From: Ciceribacter sp. T2.26MG-112.2
GTDB lineage: Bacteria > Pseudomonadota > Alphaproteobacteria > Rhizobiales > Rhizobiaceae
DNA: 64,000 bases
Reading direction: 5' to 3'
NCBI RefSeq assembly: GCF_900492205.1
Contig: NZ_UEYQ01000004.1
Location: 309,705-373,704, forward strand
The notes under the pieces: generated by a model
Databases searched by the model: none
The model's input: only the letters and a program-made list of their open reading frames with translations
What the model was told of the DNA's origin: nothing
Shown here: one piece after another, positions 1 through 8,019 of the stretch
How positions within the stretch are numbered: position 1 is the first letter of the stretch
How the letters are laid out: the number at the start of each line of letters is the position of its first letter
Made by a program: the position numbers and the translations under genes

Positions 1-125
1 TAGCAAATGGCTGGAAGAATTCCAAGATTGCGCCATTTGTCGCAGTTTAGAATGAATTTACAGTACCGGGGTTGACCGAACGCGCGTTGGATCTCAAAAA
101 GGGCTGAACAGACTGGAGTTGGGAA

Positions 126-1340
126 ATGGATTTCGAGGCGTTTTTCAAGGGCGAATTGGAAGGTCTTCACGAAGAGGGCCGTTACCGGGTTTTCGCCGAT
201 CTTGAGCGACAGAGGGGCAGTTTCCCCCGCGCCACGCGCTATACCGAAAACGGCACCCAGGATGTTACCGTCTGGTGTTCCAACGACTATCTCGGCATGG
301 GTCAGAATGCCGGCGTGATCGAGGCGATGAAGAACGCCATCGATCACTGTGGAGCGGGTGCCGGTGGCACCCGGAATATCTCTGGCACCAACCACTACCA
401 CGTCCTTCTCGAGCGCGAACTTGCCGATCTGCACGGCAAGGAATCGGCGCTGATCTTCACGTCTGGTTATGTTTCCAACTGGGCGGCCCTCGGCACGCTC
501 GGCCAGAAGATTCCGGGCCTGATCATCTTCTCCGACGCGCTCAACCATGCTTCGATGATCGAAGGCATCCGCTATTCGAAGTGCGAACGGGTCATCTGGA
601 AGCACAACGACGTCAAGGACCTCGAAGCCAAGCTCGCCGCCGCCGACCCCAAGGCGCCGAAGCTGATCGCCTTTGAATCGGTCTATTCGATGGACGGCGA
701 TATCGCGCCGATCAAGGAAATCTGCGATCTTGCCGACAAGTACGGCGCGATGACCTATCTCGACGAAGTGCATGCGGTGGGCATGTATGGCGCCCATGGC
801 GGCGGCATTGCCGAGCGCGAGGGCCTGATGGATCGGCTGACGGTCATCGAGGGTACGCTCGGCAAGGCGTTCGGCGTGATGGGCGGCTATATCACCGGCT
901 CGGCCGCACTTTGCGACTTCATCCGTTCGTTCTCTTCGGGTTTCATCTTCACCACGGCCCTGCCGCCGGCACTGGCCGCCGGTGCGGTCGCCTCGATCCG
1001 CCACCTCAAGACCAGCCAGATCGAGCGTTTCGCCCATCAGGAGCGTGTGCGCCGCCTGCGCTCGATGCTGGATGCCCGCGGCATTCCGCATATGCCGAAC
1101 CCGAGCCATATCGTTCCGGTGATGGTCGGCGATGCCGCCAAGTGCAAGTGGATCTCCGACCTGTTGCTCGACAACTATGGCATCTACGTTCAGCCGATCA
1201 ATTATCCGACCGTTCCGAAGAAGACCGAGCGCCTGCGCATCACGCCGACGCCGCTTCATTCTGATGGCGACCTGGAACACCTGGTCGGCGCATTGCACCA
1301 ACTCTGGTCGCGTTGCGCGCTGGCTCGTGCCGTCGCCTGA
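126..1340 (+). CDS. hemA: 5-aminolevulinate synthase
   Basis: This cytosolic PLP enzyme condenses glycine with succinyl-CoA to make 5-aminolevulinate, the first step of the C4 route to heme and corrinoids. The 404-residue length fits the alphaproteobacterial family. Visible landmarks are the substrate-binding N-terminal region with CSNDYLGMG (about 51-59), the glycine-rich [15 protein letters not shown] stretch (about 76-90), the PLP-site [10 protein letters not shown] (about 213-222) and the cofactor lysine in GTLGKAFG (K247). The start follows GGAG seven bases upstream. The gene stands alone and ends just before an intrinsic terminator, with dxr converging on it from the right. It also supplies precursor for the cobalamin pathway represented by cobST further along. 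Confidence 0.97.
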   Translation: MDFEAFFKGELEGLHEEGRYRVFADLERQRGSFPRATRYTENGTQDVTVWCSNDYLGMGQNAGVIEAMKNAIDHCGAGAGGTRNISGTNHYHVLLERELADLHGKESALIFTSGYVSNWAALGTLGQKIPGLIIFSDALNHASMIEGIRYSKCERVIWKHNDVKDLEAKLAAADPKAPKLIAFESVYSMDGDIAPIKEICDLADKYGAMTYLDEVHAVGMYGAHGGGIAEREGLMDRLTVIEGTLGKAFGVMGGYITGSAALCDFIRSFSSGFIFTTALPPALAAGAVASIRHLKTSQIERFAHQERVRRLRSMLDARGIPHMPNPSHIVPVMVGDAAKCKWISDLLLDNYGIYVQPINYPTVPKKTERLRITPTPLHSDGDLEHLVGALHQLWSRCALARAVA

Positions 1341-1391
1341 GGCGAAGGGCGGGGCTTCTAGCCAGCAAACGCTCTATCTGTCGATTGAAGG

Positions 1392-1418
1392 AACCGCCTG
1401 CTGGTCAGGCGGTTTTTT
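1392..1418 (+). terminator. Intrinsic terminator of hemA
   Basis: A perfect 9-bp inverted repeat (AACCGCCTG, 5-base loop, CAGGCGGTT) is followed directly by a run of T residues on the plus strand. The minus strand has no matching T-run, so it works for hemA only. The stop codon of the converging dxr gene (1405-1407) lies inside the hairpin. Confidence 0.85.
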
Positions 1419-2598
1419 CGTGCGCCGCGATGATCTCGCCGGCGACCTGGCGCGCCTCGGCATCGGCGGTAAACACCTCGGCAATGGTGCCAGCCGCTCC
1501 GCAATCGATCAGGCGGTCCATGACTTTCTCGACGATGTCGGCCATGTCGAGGAAACCGATCCTCTCCTCGATGAAGGCGTTGAAGGCGGTTTCCTCTGCG
1601 GCGTTCATGATTGCGGCCTGCAGGCCGCCGCGGGTGAGCGCCGTGCGCGCAAGCCGGAGTGCGGGGAAGCGGGTCTCGTCGGGCGCCTCGAAATCGAGGC
1701 GCGACAGCTTGTTGAAGTCGAGTCGGTCGACATTGAGAGCCGGTCGTTTCGGATAGGTCAGCGCATAGCCGATCGCCGTGCGCATGTCGGGTGCGCCGAG
1801 TTGGGCGATCACCGATCCGTCGCTATAGCCGACCATCGAGTGCACGATCGATTGCGGATGGACCACGACCTCGATCTGCTCGGGCGCAACCTCGAACAGG
1901 TGCTTGGCCTCGACCATTTCCAGCGCCTTGTTGAACATCGAGGCGCTGCCGATGGAGATTTTCAGGCCCATCGACCAGTTGGGGTGCGTTCTGGCCGTCG
2001 CGGCGGTGACGCCGGCCATCTGCTCGCGGGTGAAGGTGCGAAACGGCCCCCCCGAAGCGGTGAGGATGATCCGCTCCAGCGCCGGGCGCTGGCTGTTGTC
2101 GAGGCACTGGAAGATCGCGCTGTGTTCGCTGTCGACCGGGATCAGCCGTCCGCCACCAGCCTTGACCGCCTCGACGAAGAGCTGGCCCGCCGAGACTAGG
2201 CATTCCTTGTTGGCGAGCGCGATATCGGCGCCGCGGGCGGCGGCGGTCAGTGTCGGTCCAAGGCCGGCGGTGCCGACGATCGCTGCCATCACCCAATCGG
2301 CGTCGAGGCTTGCCGCTTCCTCCAGACCCGAGCGTCCGGCTGCCACATCGACGCCGCTCCCGGCCAGCGCATCCTTCAGCGTCATGTACTGGCTCTCGTC
2401 GGCCGTGACGGCGAGTTTGGCGCCCATGGTGCGCGCCTGCTCGGCGAGAAGCTCGATATTGCCGTTGCCGGTCAAGGCGCCGATTTCGAAGGCTTCGCGG
2501 CCGCCGAGCTGGTTGACCACGTCCAGCGTATTGACGCCGATCGAACCGGTCGATCCGAGGATCGTCAGACGGCGCGGCTGTGGCTTTTCGAGGGTCAT
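1405..2598 (-). CDS. dxr: 1-deoxy-D-xylulose 5-phosphate reductoisomerase
   Basis: DXR converts deoxyxylulose phosphate into 2-C-methyl-D-erythritol 4-phosphate with NADPH, the committed step of the non-mevalonate isoprenoid pathway. The protein of 397 residues has the N-terminal NADPH motif ILGSTGSIGVNTLDV (about 13-27), NKECLVSAG (about 126-134), the metal-binding VDSEHSAIFQC (about 149-159), the flexible-loop region TASGGPFR and the substrate loop NWSMGLKISIGSASMFNK. The open frame continues far upstream with no homology, but the ATG at 2598 (MTLEKPQPRR) is the natural start directly before the NADPH fold. It converges on hemA and its stop lies in the hemA terminator hairpin. Confidence 0.95.
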   Translation of the reverse strand: MTLEKPQPRRLTILGSTGSIGVNTLDVVNQLGGREAFEIGALTGNGNIELLAEQARTMGAKLAVTADESQYMTLKDALAGSGVDVAAGRSGLEEAASLDADWVMAAIVGTAGLGPTLTAAARGADIALANKECLVSAGQLFVEAVKAGGGRLIPVDSEHSAIFQCLDNSQRPALERIILTASGGPFRTFTREQMAGVTAATARTHPNWSMGLKISIGSASMFNKALEMVEAKHLFEVAPEQIEVVVHPQSIVHSMVGYSDGSVIAQLGAPDMRTAIGYALTYPKRPALNVDRLDFNKLSRLDFEAPDETRFPALRLARTALTRGGLQAAIMNAAEETAFNAFIEERIGFLDMADIVEKVMDRLIDCGAAGTIAEVFTADAEARQVAGEIIAAHEKTA

Positions 2599-2715
2599 TC
2601 GGGTTGTCCGGAAGATTGCTTCAGTCGCAGATGCGTCTACAAGGGATTGCTGAATGCGGCAAGCTTCGTATCCTGCGGCCTGTTGCCCAGAGTCACGCAT
2701 GTCCGGAGGTTTTTG

Positions 2716-4590
2716 ATGCAGGGTATGGTCGGGAGTCTGCGGCGCTATGGCCAGCCGTTGCTGGCGCTCGTCGCGCTGGCGACGCTGGCCGTGGGCGGCA
2801 TCGCCTTTTTCACCGCGCAGATGGAATGGGCGTCCGGCCTGTGGTCTGTCGGTACGGCGCTCGTGCTCCTGGCGCTCTTGGTCGAGATCGTCCTGTCCCT
2901 CATGCAGGGCCATTTCGGCCTCGATGTCATCGCCGGGCTCTCCATGGGCGCTGCCCTTGCCTTCGGCGAGCCGCTGGCCGGCAATATTGTCGCCCTGATG
3001 TATGCGGGCGGGCAACAACTCGAGAACTTTGCCGAAGGCCGGGCCCGACGCGAAATGACGGCGCTCCTGGGACGCACGGCCCGCACCGCCATGCGCTACG
3101 CCCGCGAGGGTTTGGAGGAAGTGCCGATCGAGGCGCTTGCGCCCGGAGAGCGCATTCTGGTCCGTCGCGGCGAAGTCGTGCCGGTTGATGGGCGCCTGCT
3201 CGGAGCGCGGGCCGATATCGACATGTCCGCATTGACGGGCGAAGCCATGCCGGCGCGCTTTTTCACCGGCGACGACATGCCGAGCGGCGGCACGTCCATC
3301 GGCGCGGCCTTCGATCTCGAGGTGGTGCGCGCGGCCGCAGACAGTACCTATGCCGGGATCGTCCGGCTGGTCGAGCAGGCGCAGCAAAGCAAGGCGCCGA
3401 TGGTTCGGCTCGCCGATCGTTATGCGCTGTGGTTTCTCGTCCTGACCGTGGCTATCGCCGGGACGGCCTGGTGGGGGACCGGCGATCCCTTGCGGGCGCT
3501 GGCGGTGCTTGTGGTCGCGACGCCCTGTCCGCTGATCCTGGCCGTGCCGGTCGCGATCATTTCCGGCATGTCGCGGGCCGCCTCGCTCGGCGTTTTGGTC
3601 AAGAGCGGCGGGGCATTGGAAAGGCTGGCCCGCGTGCGCATCGCTGTGCTCGACAAGACCGGCACCATGACAAGCGGTAAGGCCGGCGTGGTTGAGATCC
3701 GCACCGGCGGCGGGATCGATCCGGAAGAACTGCTTCGGCTTGCCGCTTCGCTCGATCAGGCCTCCAACCATGTCAGCGCCGAAGCCCTGGTCCGATCGGC
3801 GCGGGAGCGCGGCATGGCGCTGTCCACACCTGCCGACATCGTCGAGACGCCGGGCTCCGGCCTCGAGGGCCGGATCGGCGGCCGGTCGGTGGTGGTCGGC
3901 GGAAGCGACTTCGTGCGGGGAAAGTGCCGGTCGGGCAATCCTTATACCCTGGGCCGGGATCTCCCGCCGGGAACGGCGGTCGTCGCTGTCGGCCTGGACG
4001 GCGCCGTCGCCGGCATCATTCTGCTGTCGGACCGAATCCGCGACGACGCAAGCGAGGCGATTTCCGCCTTTCGTGCCGCCGGCATGACGCGTTTCGTACT
4101 CGCCTCCGGCGACCATTTCGATGCGGTGCAGGCCGCCGGCGCGCTCCTCGGCGTGGACGAGGCTCGCGGCGATCTGCTGCCGCCGGAGAAGGTGGCGGTG
4201 GTGATCGCCGAGCGTCGCAATGGCCCCGTCATGATGATCGGCGACGGGGTCAATGATGCGCCGGCGCTGGCCGCGGCCGATGTTGGTGTCGCCATGGGGG
4301 CGCGGGGGGCGGCTGCCTCTTCGGAATCGGCCGACATCGTGCTGCTTGTCGATCACCTTGGACGATTGCCCGCCGCCTTGCGGATCGCGCAGCGGACGCG
4401 GCTCATCGCCCTGCAGAGCGTTGTGGTCGGCCTGGGCCTTTCGCTGCTGGCGATGATTGCAGCCGCGTTCGGCTATCTTCCTCCCGTGCAGGGCGCGCTG
4501 CTCCAGGAATTGATCGATGTCGCGGTCATCCTCAATGCCCTGCGTGCGCTCAGCGTTCCCGCGAGCCTGCAACGGGGTCGGCAGAGTTAA
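2716..4590 (+). CDS. Heavy-metal P1B-type ATPase without N-terminal metal-binding domain
   Basis: Integral membrane ATPase that pumps a transition-metal ion. From the start at 2716 (GGAGGT six bases before) the 624-residue protein begins directly with membrane segments. The actuator TGEA is at about 174-177, the intramembrane metal site TPCPL at about 269-273 (C271), the phosphorylated aspartate in DKTGT at D313 and the hinge GDGVNDAP near 515. A longer frame starts at 2647, but its extra residues look non-native and lack a ribosome-binding site. No CxxC or His-rich cytosolic metal-binding domain is present, so metal specificity cannot be read; zinc, cadmium, cobalt or iron are all possible. 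The next gene encodes a ferritin-like stress protein, which hints at metal or oxidative stress. Confidence 0.9.
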   Translation: MQGMVGSLRRYGQPLLALVALATLAVGGIAFFTAQMEWASGLWSVGTALVLLALLVEIVLSLMQGHFGLDVIAGLSMGAALAFGEPLAGNIVALMYAGGQQLENFAEGRARREMTALLGRTARTAMRYAREGLEEVPIEALAPGERILVRRGEVVPVDGRLLGARADIDMSALTGEAMPARFFTGDDMPSGGTSIGAAFDLEVVRAAADSTYAGIVRLVEQAQQSKAPMVRLADRYALWFLVLTVAIAGTAWWGTGDPLRALAVLVVATPCPLILAVPVAIISGMSRAASLGVLVKSGGALERLARVRIAVLDKTGTMTSGKAGVVEIRTGGGIDPEELLRLAASLDQASNHVSAEALVRSARERGMALSTPADIVETPGSGLEGRIGGRSVVVGGSDFVRGKCRSGNPYTLGRDLPPGTAVVAVGLDGAVAGIILLSDRIRDDASEAISAFRAAGMTRFVLASGDHFDAVQAAGALLGVDEARGDLLPPEKVAVVIAERRNGPVMMIGDGVNDAPALAAADVGVAMGARGAAASSESADIVLLVDHLGRLPAALRIAQRTRLIALQSVVVGLGLSLLAMIAAAFGYLPPVQGALLQELIDVAVILNALRALSVPASLQRGRQS

Positions 4591-4592
4591 GG

Positions 4593-4616
4593 CCGCAAAC
4601 CTGAGGTTGTTTGCGG
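4593..4616 (+). terminator. Terminator-like hairpin after the P-type ATPase gene
   Basis: A perfect 8-bp inverted repeat, CCGCAAAC with an 8-base loop and GTTTGCGG, starts two bases after the ATPase stop codon. There is no T-run behind it, so it may be a weak terminator or an mRNA-stabilising hairpin. Confidence 0.4.
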
Positions 4617-4698
4617 ATTCCGAGGCTCGACGGGAACAAATCGGCGGGGAGTCGTGTTGGGAGGGTGTAAATTTCCTTTCCAACCAGGAGACACCCCC

Positions 4699-5202
4699 AT
4701 GGCACAGAAGACTCTCGACGACCTTTTTTATGAGACGCTCAAGGACATCTACTATGCCGAGCGCAAGATCCTGAAGACCCTGCCGAAGATGGCCCGCGGC
4801 GCCCAGGATCCGAAGCTGAAGGCCGCTTTCGAGAAGCACAAGGAAGAGACCGAAGGCCAGATCGAACGCCTGCAGCAGGTGTTCGAGATCATCGGCAAGC
4901 GTCCGCGCGCCAAGACCTGCCCGGCGATCGACGGCATCATCGAGGAAGGCGAGGAAATCATGGAAGATTTCAAGGGCGCTCCGGCACTCGACGCCGGCCT
5001 TCTGGCTGCCGCTCAGGCGGTCGAACACTATGAGATCAGCCGCTACGGCACGCTCAGCGCCTGGGCCAAGCAGCTCGGCCTGAAGGATGCGGCCAAGTTG
5101 CTCGACGAGACGCTGGCCGAGGAGTCGAAGACCGACGACGCGCTTTCCAAGCTTGCCGAAACCGCTGTCAATGCGGCTGCCGGCGAAAAGAAGGCGGCCT
5201 GA
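4699..5202 (+). CDS. DUF892 ferritin-like protein (YciE family)
   Basis: A 167-residue, almost all-helical protein of the YciE/DUF892 family, which has a ferritin-like four-helix fold and is commonly stress induced. Family marks are the N-terminal LDDLFYETLKDIYYAERKI, the acidic and His residues EKHKEETEGQIERLQQ, and EHYEISRYGTL, which together carry the likely di-iron ligands. The start at 4699 sits eight bases after AGGAG. A lysine/alanine-rich tail closes the protein. It is preceded by a 108-bp spacer with a hairpin, so it probably has its own promoter. The role is inferred from the family only. Confidence 0.9.
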   Translation: MAQKTLDDLFYETLKDIYYAERKILKTLPKMARGAQDPKLKAAFEKHKEETEGQIERLQQVFEIIGKRPRAKTCPAIDGIIEEGEEIMEDFKGAPALDAGLLAAAQAVEHYEISRYGTLSAWAKQLGLKDAAKLLDETLAEESKTDDALSKLAETAVNAAAGEKKAA

Positions 5203-5253
5203 CCGCAGTAGACTTCGCGGGCTGGCAACTGTCTGGTCCGGGAACTGTTTCAT

Positions 5254-5288
5254 ACGACGCGGTGAGAAAATCTCGCCGCGTCGTCTTT
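5254..5288 (+). terminator. Probable terminator after the DUF892 gene
   Basis: A 13-bp stem (ACGACGCGGTGAG against CTCGCCGCGTCGT, one T-G wobble) encloses a five-base AAAAT loop. It is followed by CTTT, a short T stretch. Confidence 0.6.
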
Positions 5289-5469
5289 GGAGGAAGCTTC
5301 GCGCAGGCAGGTTATTGCGCCTACCAACCGTAGCTCGAGATTGGTCCACATTCGACGAACCCCGGCGAGGTTTCGCACGAACCATCGCTGTCATCTCGGC
5401 AAAGGCGCGTCACTGTCGTCGCATTGTGGCTCAATACACAGCAATCGGGCTATCGCAGGGACCGTGTGC

Positions 5470-5895
5470 ATGCAGGATTCCGTTCACCTCGACCATGCCG
5501 TCCAGATTGCCGCCGACGCGCATCAGGGGCAGCTCGACAAGCTGGGTCGCCCGTATTTCGAACACTGCCAGAGGGTCGCGGCGTCGATGGTCGACGAGCA
5601 AGCCAGGACCGTGGCTTACTTGCACGATGTCGTCGAGAAGGGGCGCAACTGGACGCTCGACCGCCTCAAGGAAGAGGGGTTTGCACCGCCAATTATCGCG
5701 GCCGTCGACGCACTCACGCGGCGACCGATGGAGCAAGACGAAGCCCTCGTGCGTCGTGCCGGAGCCAACCCGTTGGCCCGTCGGGTCAAGCAGGCCGATC
5801 TGGAAGACAATCTCTGGCAGGCTGAGATGGCGGGCCGGGAAAAGGGCAAATACGAGCGTGGCCTGGAGATCCTCAGCGGTACGGCCAGTCCTTGA
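5470..5895 (+). CDS. Small HD-domain phosphohydrolase (RelA/SpoT-hydrolase-like)
   Basis: A 141-residue stand-alone HD domain. The metal-binding pattern is visible as the YFEHCQRVA histidine early on, the HD pair in AYLHDVVEKGRNW, and a later KQADLEDN. This arrangement matches the N-terminal hydrolase half of (p)ppGpp hydrolases and related small HD proteins, but there is no synthetase or TGS domain. The ATG at 5470 is chosen because homology begins there (MQDSVHLDHA); the frame is open to 5287 with no recognisable sequence. The substrate is unknown; a nucleotide such as ppGpp is a guess from the fold. Confidence 0.75.
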   Translation: MQDSVHLDHAVQIAADAHQGQLDKLGRPYFEHCQRVAASMVDEQARTVAYLHDVVEKGRNWTLDRLKEEGFAPPIIAAVDALTRRPMEQDEALVRRAGANPLARRVKQADLEDNLWQAEMAGREKGKYERGLEILSGTASP

Positions 5896-6011
5896 ACCGG
5901 GTGGTGATGGCTTCTCCCGACGGTGCCGTTTGCCGCATTTTACTGAATTTCTTAAGCGTTGAGCAAGTTGGACGATCTAGCCTTGCAAGGGGGGGCGAAG
6001 GAGATCGAGGC

Positions 6012-6158
6012 ATGACCACGCGGCTGAAGGCGATCATCTTTGCGATCAACATCTCCATCCTTCTGTGGGGCACCGTGATCGGCTCGGTCCTCTGGTTCTT
6101 CTCGGACGGCGAGATCTTCGATCGTCGAACCACCGCCAGCATTTCCGACCGCCCCTGA
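6012..6158 (+). CDS. Small single-span membrane protein
   Basis: A 48-residue frame starting with MTTRLKAIIFAIN, with one hydrophobic segment (about residues 7-29) rich in I, L, V and W, and then a short polar tail. A purine-rich stretch (AAGGAGATCGAGG) lies before the ATG. No family is recognised. The longer frame from 5892 has no credible N-terminus. It could be a real small membrane protein as found throughout rhizobia, but the evidence is only the span and the ribosome-binding site. Confidence 0.45.
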   Translation: MTTRLKAIIFAINISILLWGTVIGSVLWFFSDGEIFDRRTTASISDRP

Positions 6159-6209
6159 ACACATGTTTGCTGGTGACGGAGAATTTCGTCGCGAGCTCCA
6201 ATCTGCTCC

Positions 6210-6443
6210 TTAGACAAAGGCGCCCGTGGTCGGATCGTAACGCTTACCCCCGGCGATCAGGGCGAGTTCGATCAGGTCGTCCTCATCGTGAATGCCGTTC
6301 TCGTACAGATAGACCACGAATGCTGTCGCATTCTCGACGCGGCCGGCGTCGGATGAGATGGACGCCTTTCGATTGATCTGCCGGATCGCCCGCTCGACGG
6401 GATCCGCCTTCTTCACCGAGGATTCGGGGAACGTGAATGCCAT
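6210..6443 (-). CDS. Small conserved-looking hypothetical protein
   Basis: A 77-residue protein from the ATG at 6443, preceded by a strong GGGAGG. The sequence begins MAFTFPESSVKKAD, has a helical central part with DPVERAIRQINRK, an acidic stretch NGIHDEDDLIELAL and a C-terminal GGKRYDPTTGAFV. No function is recognised and no signal peptide or membrane segment is seen. It points toward the small membrane-protein gene at 6012 and is separated from the dioxygenase gene upstream by about 190 bp. Confidence 0.6.
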   Translation of the reverse strand: MAFTFPESSVKKADPVERAIRQINRKASISSDAGRVENATAFVVYLYENGIHDEDDLIELALIAGGKRYDPTTGAFV

Positions 6444-6634
6444 GGCTCCCTCCCGTGTTGGCGACCCGGTCTGCAACCCGGGCCGACTTCCTTGAAGGAT
6501 CATCGGCATTTCGAGGCTGAATTCAACCCTTTAATGGCAGGGGTTAGATGGCCAATCTATGCCATCCGCACTCTCGTCAATGAACGTGACAAAGAGGTAT
6601 GCGGAGCCCTCATGATCTCCGGCGATCCGTGTGA

Positions 6635-7675
6635 TTAGACCTTCTCGACTTTTGTCAAAAGGGCCTTGCTTCCTCCAAATCCAAGATCAGCCAAATAGCG
6701 ATGGTAAGCCTTTGCTGTTTCGGTCTTTATTTGCGGGGCCGCCATGGGAAGCGTTTCGTCATTGATCTCCGTATAGGAAGAAACGAAAAAATAGCGCGGT
6801 GACAGCATGTGTTCTCCGCAATGCAGCATTGCCGAGTTCGTGATTAGCACGTCGCCAGGATCAGTCGCGACCCAGACAATATGTCTGTCGATTTCATCGA
6901 CTTTGGCAAAATTCTTAGTTTCCCTCAGCTTGGTCAGCTCTGACCGATGGGTGTCAAACCATTCGATGGGTTGCTTGAGACCGATACGCTTGCTTTGCTC
7001 GGCGAACTTCTTCTCGTTATGCGAGAACGGAATAACACCGAGCATGCCCCCCTGCATGTTTTCGGCGGCGCAATAGTGCAAAACGCGGACAATCCTCTTT
7101 TGCGGATCACTGACGTGATACGCAGATCCGGTTTTCTCGCAAAGTTGCCGATAGTCGCGATGCAGGCCACGCGCGCTGTAATGTGCCGCAACCGAGCTGC
7201 CGAATTCTGTCGCGTTGGGGCCGAGGATTTTCTGAACGGCTTCCCGGACGGATTTGTTGGCGGCATAAGGCCAGAAGCGCTTGTCATTCAAGACTGGAGC
7301 CCCCCCGGTGAAGCCCTTGCTCGTCCCCTTGAATACCTCACGAAAATCCAGTGGCTTGAGCTTCGAAAACTCCACGCAGAGCTTGTGCAGAGCTTCACTT
7401 TCCTTCGGTGAATAAACACCGCGCACCTTGACGAGGCCAAACTTGTCAAACAGGCTTGCGATCTCTTCGGGGGGCGTTGATGCGTCCGCGACGCCGAAGG
7501 TGGGAATAAACCCAAAGGGATTGATGCCTCGCGACAGCTCATCAAAGCAATTCCCAATGCGGCGGCTTGCCCTTGCCGAGGGGACTACATCCTGGCGCCC
7601 AGCGATTTCTTCCGCATTAGTCAATGCCACAGGCTTTCCTCCTAAAGTTTTCTTGATGAGTGAAGTCAGAGCCAC
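6635..7675 (-). CDS. Phytanoyl-CoA dioxygenase (PhyH) family protein
   Basis: A putative Fe(II)/2-oxoglutarate dioxygenase of the PhyH family. The metal-binding HxD is read in the sequence around SARGLHRDYRQ, and the distal His region around TNSAMLHCGEH followed by SPRYFFVSSYTE. The middle (CAAENMQGGMLGVIPFSHN) matches the double-stranded beta-helix core. The substrate cannot be told. Two in-frame GTG codons, at 7675 and 7630, each have a GGAGG exactly seven bases ahead; the outer one is used here, giving 346 residues, and the inner gives 331. Lower GC and different codon choice from the surrounding genes suggest acquisition by transfer. It lies just outside the left attachment repeat of the integrated element. 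Confidence 0.75.
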   Translation of the reverse strand: MALTSLIKKTLGGKPVALTNAEEIAGRQDVVPSARASRRIGNCFDELSRGINPFGFIPTFGVADASTPPEEIASLFDKFGLVKVRGVYSPKESEALHKLCVEFSKLKPLDFREVFKGTSKGFTGGAPVLNDKRFWPYAANKSVREAVQKILGPNATEFGSSVAAHYSARGLHRDYRQLCEKTGSAYHVSDPQKRIVRVLHYCAAENMQGGMLGVIPFSHNEKKFAEQSKRIGLKQPIEWFDTHRSELTKLRETKNFAKVDEIDRHIVWVATDPGDVLITNSAMLHCGEHMLSPRYFFVSSYTEINDETLPMAAPQIKTETAKAYHRYLADLGFGGSKALLTKVEKV

Positions 7676-7687
7676 AGACTTTCCTCC
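7628..7687 (-). promoter_or_regulatory. Duplicated translation-initiation region of the PhyH gene
   Basis: Two copies of the same block, GGAGGAAAG then (C/T)CTGTGGC, lie 45 bp (15 codons) apart in frame: Shine-Dalgarno at 7683-7687 with GTG at 7675, and Shine-Dalgarno at 7638-7642 with GTG at 7630. The resulting protein would start GGKSVALT...GGKPVALT if read from upstream, showing the duplication at the protein level. Confidence 0.6.
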
Positions 7688-7810
7688 CGGGGAGTTCACA
7701 ATCCACGGTAGCCTAAAGCTGGTCACGTGAATGCGTCAAGCCCTGTTGGCGAATGGAAGCAGCAGGTGCCATCCCATCTTATCAGAAAGGTACAAGATCA
7801 GCTTGGACGC

Positions 7811-7858
7811 ATTGGTGATCCCGGCGCGATTCGAACGCGCGACCCCCAGATTAGGAAT
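7811..7858 (-). repeat. Left attachment repeat: partial tRNA-Arg(CCU) 3' end (attL)
   Basis: These 48 bases match 20050-20097 with two differences and correspond to the 3' part of tRNA-Arg from the anticodon loop to CCA. Homology stops inside the anticodon loop, so this copy is not a functional tRNA. The two differences (7824 and 7840) are a compensatory pair: the outer T-stem pair is G:C here and A:T in the complete gene. An integrase gene begins 160 bp to the right. This is the classic layout of an element integrated at a tRNA 3' end. Confidence 0.9.
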
Positions 7859-8019
7859 TAGCTGCTAGCTGCTACCATTCCCTCCCATTTTGCCTCACAG
7901 AGCGCCCGGATTTCGCCCTATTTCCTTGACTTTACCGGGTATGGTGGGCGATGTTAGCATCAGATTATAACGCACACTACCACGTCACTTTGTCACCCCT
8001 GCGTTACCCTGAGGAAGCT

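Noticed and set aside
2599..5394. Long open frame on the minus strand extending dxr upstream to 5394
   Set aside because: The residues before the ATG at 2598 are Arg/His/Gly-rich, without homology, and lie antisense to the P-type ATPase and DUF892 genes; a normal side effect of high GC.
7811..7880. A second tRNA-Arg gene
   Set aside because: Only the 3' half is present; the D-arm and 5' acceptor strand are missing.
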